Notes: generated by a model not told the origin, from the sequence alone. Counted from the stretch's first letter, positions 12,821-25,680 are shown. The stretch is 64,000 nucleotides of DNA from Megamerina dolium (GCA_963854835.1 OY978525.1:28915253-28979252); one strand, 5' to 3'. Made by a program: numbers and translations.

Positions 12821-13355
12821 ACCATTATGTGCAAAGCGAAACGCACAGGACCGAATTAACTTGTTGAAGCTATTAAAAGATGGTGCAATCTTTTGTTCGG
12901 AACGTTATCCAGAGGAGGCTGAAGCCATCGATCAAGAAATTAGTCGACAATTAAATTTGGATACAACATCCATGGCAGCAACAGTAACAATAACTCCAAC
13001 AACAGTGGCATCACAAAAACAAATTCCGAAAAATACAACAATTACAATAACAACAACGACAATCGAACAAGTTCAAAATGAAACGACTACAAATAGTACT
13101 AGTACTAGTAAAGTAACATCCATAGACACCACAACTGAAGTGGCAGATGTAAGCAGCAATGGTGCCAATATTGTTGAGAGTATAAAAAAGAAGTGTGGTG
13201 GTAAAGATATTGAAATAATAACGATCAATAATACAACAGATACAATTATAACATCATCATCACCATCATCAGCAGTAACAGTATCGTCGCCACCACCAAC
13301 GTCAACAACTACAGCAACTCAAAATACATTGAATAACAAACAGAACGATATTTGA
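12821..13355 (+). CDS. Terminal exon of unrecognised host gene 1
   Basis: The first base completes the Arg codon left by the exon at 1514-1740. The frame then reads PLCAKRNAQDRINLLKLLKD and GAIFCSERYPEEAEAIDQEI before entering a Ser/Thr/Asn-rich low-complexity tail (CAA/ACA/ACN triplet runs) that ends KQNDI at TGA 13353-13355. The first ~50 residues look like a conserved helical segment. The RYPEEAEAI motif weakly resembles the start of the third helix of some spectrin-type repeats, but I cannot name a family. The tail is probably disordered. A second AG (12858, in ACGCACAG) would be an alternative acceptor but breaks the phase match. An AT-rich 3' UTR follows, with AATAAA around 13948 as a plausible poly(A) signal. 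Confidence 0.75.
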
Positions 13356-14559
13356 CTACCAATTTTTAGTAGTATAACTTGAAATCTAGAAACGATTTGC
13401 AAAGAGAAAGGCTAACAAAAACAAAATCAATACAACATATTATTGCATGCTGAAAAGAAGAACGATATGGAGAATGAGGAACAGACTAATTTATATGTTT
13501 TGAATTTATAAACTTAAGCGCGAGTACTTTAATTGGTAGACATTTGGATGGATTTCGGATATATAGGTAATATACAATATATATTCGTGCATATTCGTAT
13601 ATTGATAATTATTAATATCGTATATTTTGTAATTTAATTGTGTAATTGCACTTTGCACATACACATTCAAACACACTCAATTCTCTTGGATTTTTATTTT
13701 TTAAAATCCTAGTCAACACATAGTTCTGTTCTTTTTTGGAAATATCCTTTTTAATGTATGTATGAATATGAAATACATAGAAGTATGTTTAAGTAACAAT
13801 TTATAATACATATGTATGTATAGGTGTATGTAGTGTCCAAATATATGAGGTTTAGTAAGTATTTAGGTACAATGATATTCCCATTATCACACAGACAAAG
13901 AAGATAGCTAAACATATTCGAACATTTATGTAAGTTTAAAAAAAAAAATAAATATATAAAAAAAAACTGATATTAACGAATATAATACGGTATTGTAATT
14001 ATTATAATTGCATATACAAAGGGGCGTCAGTCAAAATATTATAAGTGGGAATCTTATTCATTTTAAAAAGCGTATTTTTTACATCTCCTCCTATTGTTAA
14101 GGGATAAATTATCATTTATCACATTTCGACTGCAGTGCTTTCATGTATATTTTGTATACTCCAGAAATTAAATACATTCGACATATGTTGAAGAAGATTT
14201 TCATATATTATACTGATATTATATTATATTATACTGATATTGTGAGTTAAATATCCATAGTTGCCAAATACCTAAAATAGCACTACAATATTTAGTAATT
14301 ATCAGTAAAATACGATTTAATGATTGCAATAGATTAGAAGATTTTTGTATTTTATGTTGAAGGATATTAGTAGGGCCTTCCTCTTACAATCAGTAGAAAG
14401 TTAATTAGAAATTATTATTAATTATACCTACTACACTATGAGAAAGAGAGTTCTATGGTGAATTTTGGCCCAGAACACCCCCATTCTAATATATTTTTGT
14501 ATGACAAGTAAGTTTTCTTTTCAACACATAATACTTATTCTTGAATTCGCCTATGGTGT
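13356..14559. other. Likely 3' UTR and downstream flank of gene 1
   Basis: No coding sequence. An AAAAAAATAAATATATAAAAAA tract near 13938-13966 contains AATAAA and may direct cleavage. A short direct repeat, TTATATTATACTGATATT, is near 14205-14240. Confidence 0.4.
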
Positions 14560-16040
14560 TGATAGAAATAATCTTATACACAGAATGTCAGTATGATAGT
14601 TATATATTTACATGAACAAATTATGAACATGTATGTTCGAAAAAGTGGTTTTGTATGGGAGGTGGGTGTAGTTTTATATTTGCGTGCAGATGGCTTGAAA
14701 ATATATGTTCGAAAAGTGCTTTTATGTGGTAGATAGGCGTAGTAGTTTCCTGCGATTATTCTCATTTTTGTAGTCGTCCCTTTGCTGGTAAAAGTAAACA
14801 TATTTACCAAGTTTTACTTTAGTTGTTTTACATTTGCTCGTACTTGGTCTGAAAATATATGTTCGAAAATCTACAATCGTATGGTAGGTAAATGTCATGC
14901 TCCACTAATTACGCCAATTTTGAAATATATTAGTTAGTATTTAAAAAAATAATTTTTGACAGAGTTTCAGTTCGGCAACATAATATTTACGAGTGCAAGA
15001 CTTAAAAATATACTTTCGAAAAGCATTTTCGTATGGTGGGTAGGCATGGATTTATACTGATTATGCCCATTTTGAAGTATGTTGGTGTATTTGTTAAAAT
15101 AATCTTATTTACTGAGTTTCAATGTAATAGCTTTATATTTACGTGCACATGTTATAAAAATATATTGTCGAAAATATATTTTTGTATAGTAGACGGGAGT
15201 GGTTTTTATACGAGGACACCCTTTTTGAAAGGATATCGGATTATTTGTAAAAATAAGCTTTCTCAATGAGTTAGGGTTTGATAACTATTTTTTTAGAGAG
15301 CACAAAGCCTGAAAGCCCCATGTCCGAAATGGTACTTTTATATGGTATGTAGGCGGTGGGTGGTGGTTTTCATAAAATTACCCACATTTTGGAAGAATAT
15401 CATTGCAATAGCAAAAGTAATCATATTACCGGAGTTTCAGTTCAAAAGTTTTATATTTATGAACGCAAGTCCGAAAGACATACGACTGAAAACAGACTTT
15501 TTATGTGAGATAGGCTTAGTTTTCATGCAATTACACCCATTTGGAAAAAAATATCAGTTTATTGGTTAATAAAAAATTATTTTGTTAATTTGAATTTGAT
15601 AACTATATATTTACAGGCAAAAGGCGTGAATACATGCATCAGAATGTGTAATTTTGTATGGGAAGTAGGTGTGTTTTTCATGTGATTAAGATCTTTTGGA
15701 AAAAATGTTAGTTTATTCGTGTAAATAATCTTATTTACTGAGCTTCATGTTGATACCTTTATATTTATGAGCAGAAGGCCTAAAACAAGTCATCGGAAAT
15801 GGTAGTTTTGTATGGAAGGTAGGTGTATGTTTCATGCGATTACGTCCATTATAAGGCATGTCAAATCGTTTATAGAAAAAATTTTGAACACTGGGTTTAA
15901 GTCATATAACTTTGCGTTGAAGTGTATAAAGTATGAAAATATATCCCAGTAAAGTACTTTTGTATGAGAGATTGGCGCGATTTTCAACCGATTACATACA
16001 ATATAAATGTGCTGATTCGCACCTCGAGTACTTTATATTT
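14560..16040. repeat. Array C: degenerate ~155 bp tandem repeat, about nine units
   Basis: A box like TTTGTATGGTAGGTAGG recurs at about 14658, 14722, 14879, 15031, 15185, 15341, 15500, 15657, 15810 and 15962. Most spacings are 152-159 bp. Each unit then reads roughly: TTTTCATGCGATTACGCCC, ATTTTGAA, a TCAGTTTATT-like word, AATCTTATTTACTGAGTTTCA, then TTTATATTTACGTGCA, then GAAAATATATGTTCGAAAA. Units are perhaps 65-75% alike by eye. The period is close to nucleosome repeat length, as in many satellites. The frames within it (14574-15569) come from the repeat. Confidence 0.7.
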
Positions 16041-18970
16041 GTTGGCAGTCATTCAATCGCTATAGTATTTTCAGTAGAAGCCACCATCTCATTGTCTTGA
16101 TTTTTGATTGAATTATAACCTGACTTGTTTGAATTAGATGAGGGTCTAATGCTCTTAATATTATAGTAGGTACACTATAATATTGCAAGAATATAACTTT
16201 AATTTTATGACATTCTAACATAAATTCCTTGGCCTCTTCTTATATGCCAATGTCCGATATCGAAATCGAATATCTTCTGTGAAATGAAAATTTGTATTGT
16301 ATATACGTAGAAAATTGCTCTTAAATATTTATTCAATATGTACTGTATGTATAAGACAACTGTGGATATATTCATTTTTCAAAGCATAGTTAATAACACT
16401 TCTATACAAAAGTAGACAGGTTCACATGAAATATTTTAACATAAGCCACATATGACAGCCATCCCAAGTTAAATGAATAATAAACATAATCCACTGTATA
16501 CTTGTAGGCGAATAAATAGAAAAGAAATACAAATAGAAAAAAAAAAAAGAAAACATGGAAAGGAAGATAACCAAACTTGTAAGCTAATAAATATCTTAAA
16601 GTGTCAGTAAACGAAAGTTAACGTAAACTAAAATAGTTTAGTAATGAGAATACATCTACATACATCTACATAACATATGCAAAATTCATTACAAATACAT
16701 TCATATACTATACATTAAGGTATTCAAAAGTTGATGTGTCGCTACAAATACAATTTTTTGTTTAATTGTGTAAATTGTAAAATTAAATAGCAGATTTCAT
16801 TATGCGATGCATATGGTCTTGCAAAGGAGTATATGCAAAATAGCATTGCAATGTTTGCAATCACAAAAACAAAAGTTACAGAGTAGGATTCAGTTTGCGC
16901 TCAGAAGTATGCAACACTAAAAACCTATAGCATATATTTGCTATGCATATGTAATTTGACTAATTTGACAGTTCAAACTGTTTTGAAAAATTTTGCTAGA
17001 CCATATGTACGAGATTGTGAATGCCATTAATACTTTTATTTACTTAATAGTACTCTAAATACGATACCATACTTATGAATACATACACAAGTCTTATATC
17101 GTACCTATAGTGTAGCAATCATATGTACGTAATTACTACGAGTGTATACTTCTTACTACTTAACGAACTTATTGTATTAATGAAATAAGAATTTATAACT
17201 TATTGCTATGAGATATAAATACATACGAATGATGTACTCGTATACAATATTTATAAAAAATTCATTATTTGATTGATGGTATTGGAAAAGTAATTGAAAT
17301 GAAAATTATACTATAACTGTCTATTATTATGAAATTAGTGGATGTGAAAAAATTGATGTATAAAATGAATTAATTATAAGTACATTTAACATTTACTTAT
17401 TAGCACTGAGTTAATTGGAATATATGTACAATATGTGCACATTAAGTTGCTCTAAGCCGCATAGAAGAAACAAAATATGGTCTTTAGACAATCGGCTACA
17501 TACAAATGCACTTTACTCGGAGTATTTAATTTCCATATTAACGATAATCATGCAAGAATATTGCAACTGAGAAAAAATTACTAAAATTCGTGAATACAAT
17601 TTCTTTACAAAACTCATTTTTAAGAGTTAAGAGTAAGACCGGTTCAGCTGCTGTATGATTGTCGTATATTTTCGAATCACCATCAAATAAGTTGAATCAG
17701 TGGGCACCTAAATCGAACGGGTGCAGATAATTTTACCAGTTCAAATGGATCTTATTGGCGATTCATAATTGTGAAGCAAGCATAGGTCCGGTAGATTTGT
17801 CAAGACGAACTTGACTATCTTCTGCTGATGATAGTCAACGAACTTATTGGTTAAGTTAAGCAAGAACCACTGCTTTTTTTGGGATCCACAAATCACAACC
17901 AACAACGATTACATCGAGTCAGTCATCGACTGAACTAAGTCAATGATATTTTCAAAGAAATACCGTTAAATTTGGCGGTGAGAAAAGAGTATCTTACCCT
18001 CAATAGAGCCGGAAAATATTTGGCTACTGTAAGGCTATTTTGAAGGTTTGTAGTTATCGAATTATTGCGAAGAGATTGAAAAATTGGAAGTACTTCAAAC
18101 TATGTACATATATTTGAATTAAAATTAGCTTATGGTTAATAATAAAATATCTTTTATAAAACAAATTTCCATTTTGTCGTCTAACAAAATTATCAGATTT
18201 TCATTAGTTTTACACTTTTTTAAGATAATTAATAGACATTGTGTCAAAAAAGATTTCCAAAAATTCTAATCATAATCTTTCAAGTCTGTAGTAATCAGCT
18301 TTTTTTCTCTGTTGCCGATTTACTAACAAAAGCCACAGAATCGTGTTTTTTTATTGATATTCGATTGCATGCAAACGAAATCAAAATTATAAAAGTTTAA
18401 AACATGAAATTCCAAACAAAAATATTGACTACTGAAAATAACGAATTTGCCAAAGAGTGACAGCACAAAAATGAGAAAACCCAAAGTTAAGCAAGAAATG
18501 TAATAATCGAAATTTAAAGTTAACGTATTTAGTTAGCAAACAATAAATGGAAATCAATTTTAACAATCATCATTACTGAAATAGAAAATGCCACCATTAT
18601 AATCATGGTAGTTACTTGGAAAAATAATTCATATATACATATACGAGTATAAAATAATGCAGACTGTCTCATCCAATTTATTTTCATATAAAATTTTCTT
18701 TATTTGAAATGATTGATTGATTAATTTGAATTTGATTTGGTTTTTCTGAAAACTCATGACGTATTTTATAATTGATGCCCTAGCAGTCATTTCAAGGAAG
18801 CACACACTGTGTTGAATATAATAATTTATAAAATCGTCAGTCCTCCGTGGTCACAAAATAAATTTTGTGAAAGATGACGATTGGAAAACAATTTTTAGGA
18901 GTTGTCTTTATCGGATTGATGAAGATTCAAACTGTCTATTTTCGTCAAGGGAAAGTACTCGAGGGAGCCG
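16041..18970. other. AT-rich sequence, nothing firmly recognised
   Basis: No supported gene. A less AT-rich stretch at about 17640-18060 may be a very old transposon remnant, but no motif could be read in any frame. Confidence 0.4.
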
Positions 18971-19078
18971 GTGACAAATTGCGCACGATTTATAAGAGCT
19001 AATTGATCACGATAAATGACAGTTGTGACAAATTGCGCACGATTTATAAGAGCTAATTGATCACGATAAATGACAGTT
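18971..19078. repeat. Perfect 54-bp tandem duplication
   Basis: Two adjacent identical 54-bp copies (18971-19024 and 19025-19078) begin GTGACAAATTGCGCACG and end AAATGACAGTT. They lie just left of the (TA)n tract that opens the triplicated region, suggesting replication slippage at the edge of an unstable tract. Confidence 0.9.
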
Positions 19079-19123
19079 ATTTTAAAAAAGGTTTTGATTT
19101 AATCGTGTGACTCATTTTGTTTA

Positions 19124-19146
19124 TATATAAATATATATAAATATAT

Positions 19147-19226
<80 letters not shown>
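19124..19226. repeat. (TA)n microsatellite, first tract
   Basis: Nearly pure TA dinucleotides with a few ATAAATA interruptions at the left. It directly precedes unit 1 of the triplication. Confidence 0.95.
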
Positions 19227-19230
<4 letters not shown>

Positions 19231-20392
19231 GCACTAAAAGCCCCGAAGGGCTCATTGGCCGAGCTTCTCTTCCATTACTGTTGTGCGTGTTAAATTTTTG
19301 ATTAGAAGGGACCTACTTATTTTAGCCGGTTCCGAACGGCAGAACCCTTGTGACATCACTTTTTTTGGGCTTTGTCACAGAGTTCTTTTTAGAAGCTTTT
19401 TCATGGTAAGTTGTTACTGTCAGAAGAATTGCCAATTGCTTGCCGACAGGTGGGTACCGTTCGAAAGAAAAATGTTTTCGATATTAAATTTGTTATGCAT
19501 CAGCCGGGGATTGAAGCACGACCTACAGATCAGAAGGCCAACACACTAACCACTGAGCCACGGCGTACCATTGGAGTACCAAACTATCCACCTTTATTAA
19601 GGAGGATAACTCATTGGTGCTCTGTAACGTACGGTTGCGTAAAGTTTATGGAGACGATGCTTCATAAGATCGTCAGGGGCAGTGGTTGAACTATCTTCAT
19701 ATTAGAGGTTTTGTTGTTATCAATGCTCCCCACTCGTGAAGGACAACAATGTAAATCTGCTGTAAACGTATGACAACTTGTGATATTGTAGAGAGTTCAA
19801 GCATTTATCAATTGAAAGTTCACGACCATCTTAGAAACCTGGGACTTATCAGCAAGCTCGATAGTTACTATTAGAAGTACATTTGATGGAATTAACTTTA
19901 GACCACAACCCTAACAAAAATAAGTCAATTTGACCGACAATGGAAACTGAATTGCCTAAAACAATATTTAACGCAACGTAATGATGGTGCAGTGGTAAAA
20001 ATTTGGCTCAAATGACAGTCGATATTATCTAAAATAAACTGACATATTTATGTGGTATTCCACTCGCTTACTTCTTGAGGACTGGGCAAAATACCTTTGC
20101 AACTCCAATTTGAATAACATTCATATACTCACAAAAATCCATCTGAATAGCTTTTGTTTGGAAGACGACAAACCATCTGTGCCACTGCATTAGAAGAATA
20201 ATATTCAGCAGGACCTTCCTAGATCCGTCTGACATCAAGTTACCCACAGCAAAGGTTGTCTTAGCTATGGTTACAATAGGAATTGTGGTACAAAATATAA
20301 CATATTTCTAGGCCGAATTCAAAGGAAATTACCAGCACTGCCTTCTTCAACCCATTTGACATAAAGTAGGTTTCAGCAAAGTATGAAAGTGC

Positions 20393-20396
<4 letters not shown>
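19227..20396. repeat. Triplicated region, unit 1 (about 1170 bp)
   Basis: The unit begins TGTGGCACTAAAAGCC and ends GAAAGTGCCACA; the outer nine bases are inverted repeats of each other. The left third is a SINE in reverse orientation. The rest contains no recognisable gene; the 84-92 residue open frames repeated in each unit are artefacts of the SINE and flank. Unit 1 differs from unit 2 at only a couple of positions seen by eye, for example AGCTTCTCTT versus AGCTTCTATT near 19268 and CTTAGAAACC versus CTTATAAACC near 19831. Confidence 0.9.
19237..19570 (-). mobile_element. tRNA-derived SINE, copy in unit 1
   Basis: On the minus strand the head reads CCGTGGCTCAGTGGTTAGTG (A-box TGGCTCAGTGG), then about 30 bases on the B-box position reads GTGCTTCAATCCCC, followed by GCATAACAAATTTAATA. 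The body has TTGCCAATTCTTCTGACAG and GGGTTCTGCCGTTCGGAACC, then AGAAGCTCGGCCAATGAGCC near the 3' end. A/B-box spacing fits an RNA polymerase III promoter. The (TA)n tract lies beyond its 3' end. Confidence 0.75.

Positions 20397-20486
<90 letters not shown>
20397..20486. repeat. (TA)n microsatellite between units 1 and 2
   Basis: A pure TA tract of about 90 bp flanked by AGTGCCACA and TGTGGCACT. The whole 108-bp block is a perfect or near-perfect palindrome. Confidence 0.95.
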
Positions 20487-20490
<4 letters not shown>

Positions 20491-21652
20491 GCACTAAAAG
20501 CCCCGAAGGGCTCATTGGCCGAGCTTCTATTCCATTACTGTTGTGCGTGTTAAATTTTTGATTAGAAGGGACCTACTTATTTTAGCCGGTTCCGAACGGC
20601 AGAACCCTTGTGACATCACTTTTTTTGGGCTTTGTCACAGAGTTCTTTTTAGAAGCTTTTTCATGGTAAGTTGTTACTGTCAGAAGAATTGCCAATTGCT
20701 TGCCGACAGGTGGGTACCGTTCGAAAGAAAAATGTTTTCGATATTAAATTTGTTATGCATCAGCCGGGGATTGAAGCACGACCTACAGATCAGAAGGCCA
20801 ACACACTAACCACTGAGCCACGGCGTACCATTGGAGTACCAAACTATCCACCTTTATTAAGGAGGATAACTCATTGGTGCTCTGTAACGTACGGTTGCGT
20901 AAAGTTTATGGAGACGATGCTTCATAAGATCGTCAGGGGCAGTGGTTGAACTATCTTCATATTAGAGGTTTTGTTGTTATCAATGCTCCCCACTCGTGAA
21001 GGACAACAATGTAAATCTGCTGTAAACGTATGACAACTTGTGATATTGTAGAGAGTTCAAGCATTTATCAATTGAAAGTTCACGACCATCTTATAAACCT
21101 GGGACTTATCAGCAAGCTCGATAGTTACTATTAGAAGTACATTTGATGGAATTAACTTTAGACCACAACCCTAACAAAAATAAGTCAATTTGACCGACAA
21201 TGGAAACTGAATTGCCTAAAACAATATTTAACGCAACGTAATGATGGTGCAGTGGTAAAAATTTGGCTCAAATGACAGTCGATATTATCTAAAATAAACT
21301 GACATATTTATGTGGTATTCCACTCGCTTACTTCTTGAGGACTGGGCAAAATACCTTTGCAACTCCAATTTGAATAACATTCATATACTCACAAAAATCC
21401 ATCTGAATAGCTTTTGTTTGGAAGACGACAAACCATCTGTGCCACTGCATTAGAAGAATAATATTCAGCAGGACCTTCCTAGATCCGTCTGACATCAAGT
21501 TACCCACAGCAAAGGTTGTCTTAGCTATGGTTACAATAGGAATTGTGGTACAAAATATAACATATTTCTAGGCCGAATTCAAAGGAAATTACCAGCACTG
21601 CCTTCTTCAACCCATTTGACATAAAGTAGGTTTCAGCAAAGTATGAAAGTGC

Positions 21653-21656
<4 letters not shown>
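20487..21656. repeat. Triplicated region, unit 2 (about 1170 bp)
   Basis: Same structure and nearly the same sequence as unit 1, with the same end points. It shares CTTATAAACC with unit 3 and not with unit 1. Confidence 0.9.
20497..20830 (-). mobile_element. tRNA-derived SINE, copy in unit 2
   Basis: Near-identical to the SINE of unit 1. It was carried along by segmental duplication and is not an independent insertion. Confidence 0.75.

Positions 21657-21734
<78 letters not shown>
21657..21734. repeat. (TA)n microsatellite between units 2 and 3
   Basis: A pure TA tract of about 78 bp, shorter than the previous one, with the same AGTGCCACA / TGTGGCACT flanks. Confidence 0.95.
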
Positions 21735-21738
<4 letters not shown>

Positions 21739-22897
21739 GCACTAAAAGCCCCGAAGGGCTCATTGGCCGAGCTTCTATTCCATTACTGTTGTGCGTGTTA
21801 AATTTTTGATTAGAAGGGACCTACTTATTTTAGCCGGTTCCGAACGGCAGAACCCTTGTGACATCACTTTTTTTGGGCTTTGTCACAGAGTTCTTTTTAG
21901 AAGCTTTTTCATGGTAAGTTGTTACTGTCAGAAGAATTGCCAATTGCTTGCCGACAGGTGGGTACCGTTCGAAAGAAAAATGTTTTCGATATTAAATTTG
22001 TTATGCATCAGCCGGGGATTGAAGCACGACCTACAGATCAGAAGGCCAACACACTAACCACTGAGCCACGGCGTACCATTGGAGTACCAAACTATCCACC
22101 TTTATTAAGGAGGATAACTCATTGGTGCTCTGTAACGTACGGTTGCGTAAAGTTTATGGAGACGATGCTTCATAAGATCGTCAGGGGCAGTGGTTGAACT
22201 ATCTTCATATTAGAGGTTTTGTTGTTATCAATGCTCCCCACTCGTGAAGGACAACAATGTAAATCTGCTGTAAACGTATGACAACTTGTGATATTGTAGA
22301 GAGTTCAAGCATTTATCAATTGAAAGTTCACGACCATCTTATAAACCTGGGACTTATCAGCAAGCTCGATAGTTACTATTAGAAGTACATTTGATGGAAT
22401 TAACTTTAGACCACAACCCTAACAAAAATAAGTCAATTTGACCGACAATGGAAACTGAATTGCCTAAAACAATATTTAACGCAACGTAATGATGGTGCAG
22501 TGGTAAAAATTTGGCTCAAATGACAGTCGATATTATCTAAAATAAACTGACATATTTATGTGGTATTCCACTCGCTTACTTCTTGAGGACTGGGCAAAAT
22601 ACCTTTGCAACTCCAATTTGAATAACATTCATATACTCACAAAAAGGGTCCATCTGAATAGCTTTTGTTTGGAAGACGACAAACCATCTGTGCCACTGCA
22701 TTAGAAGAATAATATTCAGCAGGACCTTCCTAGATCCGTCTGACATCAAGTTACCCACAGCAAAGGTTGTCTTAGCTATGGTTACAATAGGAATTATGGT
22801 ACAAAATATAACATATTTCTAGGCCGAATTCAAAGGAAATTACCAGCACTGCCTTCTTCAACCCATTTGACATAAAGTAGGTTTCAGCAAAGTATGA
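21735..22897. repeat. Triplicated region, unit 3 (lacks the right terminus)
   Basis: Near-identical to units 1 and 2 up to GCAAAGTATGA at 22897. It then continues into unrelated sequence (CGCAGTTTTTAC) where the others read AAGTGCCACA(TA)n. It has a small GGG insertion near 22645 and GGAATTATGG for GGAATTGTGG near 22793. It probably represents the original single-copy right edge. Confidence 0.9.
21745..22078 (-). mobile_element. tRNA-derived SINE, copy in unit 3
   Basis: Same SINE and orientation as in units 1 and 2. Confidence 0.75.
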
Positions 22898-23397
22898 CGC
22901 AGTTTTTACTTCAATTGTGGATGACTTTAGGGTCAATCATTTTTTAAATAGCTAAATTACAATAATAAACAAAAATATATAAATGAATAAATATATAAAC
23001 TATATTCACACTGCAAGGATGATTGATTTGGTCAACTGGGCGATTTAAATGCATACATATTTTAGTAAAAACGGCCAAAATTTATAAATCATAAAGGTAT
23101 TATTCATTACGACAATGGGAGACACCTTTCAAATTTGGTGACTCGTCAAAATTTGCTCCAGCTTGAAACGAAATTCTTTCTTCATCGAACAAACTTACAG
23201 ACCTTGGTTCCTTCGATTGTCATTGATTTCGTTCCTTGTAAAAAACTTCAATAGATAGATTGGTTGATTTTGATGAGTTGATTACGCAACAAACATCTCT
23301 TCCAATTCAACGCTCTACAAGCTTGGAATCATACAATACAACTTCATACAATACAAAATGGAAAAAGCTCGTATAACACTGATTGAATTCCGTTCTA
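22898..23397. other. Unique flank, nothing recognised
   Basis: AT-rich sequence between the triplication and the mariner relic. No gene or repeat found. Confidence 0.4.
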
Positions 23398-24531
23398 CTA
23401 TATGGGCTGAAAAATCTCGAGATTTTTAAATAGGTGACGTCACTAGAAAATTATGATGACTTACATATTGTGTGTGGTTCATATATCATTAATTTATGTA
23501 TAGAGTTTTACGACATTTTGTCCATTTGTGTGCAAGCTACAGTCGTAACGCTACTTTCGACATAGTAAATATAATTGAAAAACAGGAATATAGCATCTTG
23601 ATAAAACATTATCTTTTGATGGGAAAAACTTTCGAACAATCATTGCAATGGTTGCACAAATATTACACAATACCACATCTGCTCCTTCGATGGCAACAGT
23701 TTATAGGTTGCTTATTGAATTTAAAATGGGTCGAACAAGCATAGAAGAAGAAGGCCTAAAGAGGCTATGAATGTGAAATCATCAAGCAAGTGCATGGAAT
23801 TGTTTTGAGTGATTGTAATGTGAAGTTGCGAGAATTAGCTGAGGTCGTAGGTATTTCAAATGAATCAACGGGTGGGATACATTTTCCACGATGTTTTGGA
23901 GATGAAAAAGCTATCGACGTCGGCTGACCGTCGACCAGAAACGTCGGTTAAGCGTAATCGAGAAGACTTTTTGCGAAACGTGGGTCTATTGCTATATGCC
24001 TGAGTACAATAGGTAATCTGCAGAGCGACTGGAAAGCTAACCAACCAACCAAAGCACAAATTCTCAGAATCATTTTTACCAATTATATGTAGTAGGGGAA
24101 AACAGGAGAACCGGTCCCAAGAGAGTATTATGCAGCGTTGTTAGACAAACTAAATAAACCTCATATGGCCTCATATAGTGATAATGCATCATTTTTGAAA
24201 TCGATGGAAAAATTGGTTAAATTACGATTCGACTTGATTGCTCACCCACCATATTCTCCAGACTTGTCTCCCAGCGACTATTATTTGTTCCCAAACCTCA
24301 AGCGGTGGTTCCAAGAAAAGTGATCCAGAACGAATGAAAAAGTCATCATGGAAAGCTAGGCGTATTTCTCGAGGCTTGGATGTTTCGCATTACAGAAAGG
24401 GCATCGAAATGCTTAAAACCCGCTATACCATGTGTATTGCTCTAGAAGCAACTATGTTGAGGAATAAATATAACTTTGTCTAAAAACGCTTGTTTTCATA
24501 AACAAATATCGGGACTTTTCAGTCCATGTAG
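23398..24531 (+). mobile_element. Irritans-like mariner relic, full length but broken
   Basis: The inverted ends CTATATGGGCTGAAAAATC (left) and the complement of CTACATGGACTGAAAAGTC (right, ending 24531) are flanked by TA. The plus strand carries transposase remnants in several frames: EYSILIKHYLLMGKTFEQSL (N-terminal helix-turn-helix region, ~23585), then KLRELAEVVGISNES (~23820), EYYAALLDKL (~24120), HPPYSPDLSPSDYYLFPNLK (last catalytic Asp block, ~24243), and GIEMLKTRYTMCIAL near the end. Total length is about 1134 bp, slightly shorter than active mariners (~1.3 kb). Frameshifts, stops and missing central sequence make it inactive. Confidence 0.85.
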
Positions 24532-25680
24532 TATATATGAATAAATCGGTCTTGACAAATACTCTAATAATGTGTCATGACTTGCCGAAAATGCAATCTA
24601 ATAAGCATTCAAGCAGCATATAATACAATTTGTCACTCTTTATTAAAAGAGAATATCTTGAAGACATTTATTTTCAACTTAGCTTCTTTTCCAATACATA
24701 CGTTTTTGTTGCCAGCAGTAGTTTCTCGATATTTCTCTTAAATGCCACATAATAACAAATTGGAGAGAGCAAGCAATTGAGAAAAACTTTTGTAATTTCC
24801 CAAAATTAATGTGAAAAAATGATTTTTTTTCCTTGTGTTGTTAGTTATAATTTTTCATTAGTTTTCTTTTATTTTTTATTTTTTATATTTCTTTTTGTTT
24901 TGTTTTCCTTAATGAAATTAAATATTGTAGTTTTGCAATAATAATAATAATAAATACTAATAATAATAATAATAATCATAATAATAACAATAATAAATCA
25001 TTATATGTGGCATTTGTTAGTAAGTAATATGTATAATACAAATAAAAACACCTCTCAAATACTCGTAGTACACACGTAGCATACATACATACTCGTATAT
25101 CAGCAATTATAAAAAGAAAATGAAAATAACCAACAAGAAAATGGTAATGTAGTAAAACAAAAACAAGAAAACCCAAAAACAAAGAAACAACAAAATAAAA
25201 ATATAAAAAGATATTAAGACTGAAAACAAATTATGTGTTTGCTCGCGCACTTATGAATGTTAGTAGTGCGAACCAAGCAAATAGTGCAAAGTTGTAGAAG
25301 TAACATGGCAAAAAAAAATTTAGGGGAAAATGTAATGTAAAAAAAAGGTAAATTAAACTGAAAAATATGTACTAACAAATCATAAAACACACTTACACAA
25401 ACATCTACTCAAACTCATTATACTCGAGAATGCAATAAATACAATATGTAACAAAGAATTTTGCCAAAGTTGAATCTGAATTTTATTCGCTTTGTAAAGT
25501 TGATTTGATAGAAATGTGTTTATAAGTATGTATGTGGATTATTTGAAAAATGGAATAAATTGAATCTACGAGTACTTCTTACTTATTATGGAGCAACTAC
25601 ATTATACGAATTTTACTTGAAAGCTTATAAAAATAGATGAAGAACAGAACAAACAAAAAATAAATGGGTAGATTTATGGG
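24532..25680. other. AT-rich spacer with (AAT)n tract
   Basis: An interrupted AAT/AATAAT microsatellite lies at about 24939-24996. The rest is A-rich on the plus strand, and no gene is supported. The frame 24976-25182 is microsatellite-derived. Confidence 0.5.

Noticed and set aside
14574..15569. Three frames of 75-78 residues within array C
   Set aside because: They follow the tandem repeat and change frame with it; not coding.
19283..22197. Repeated 88- and 92-residue open frames in each unit of the triplication
   Set aside because: They run antisense through the SINE and its flank, share no motif with known proteins, and are identical only because the DNA is duplicated.
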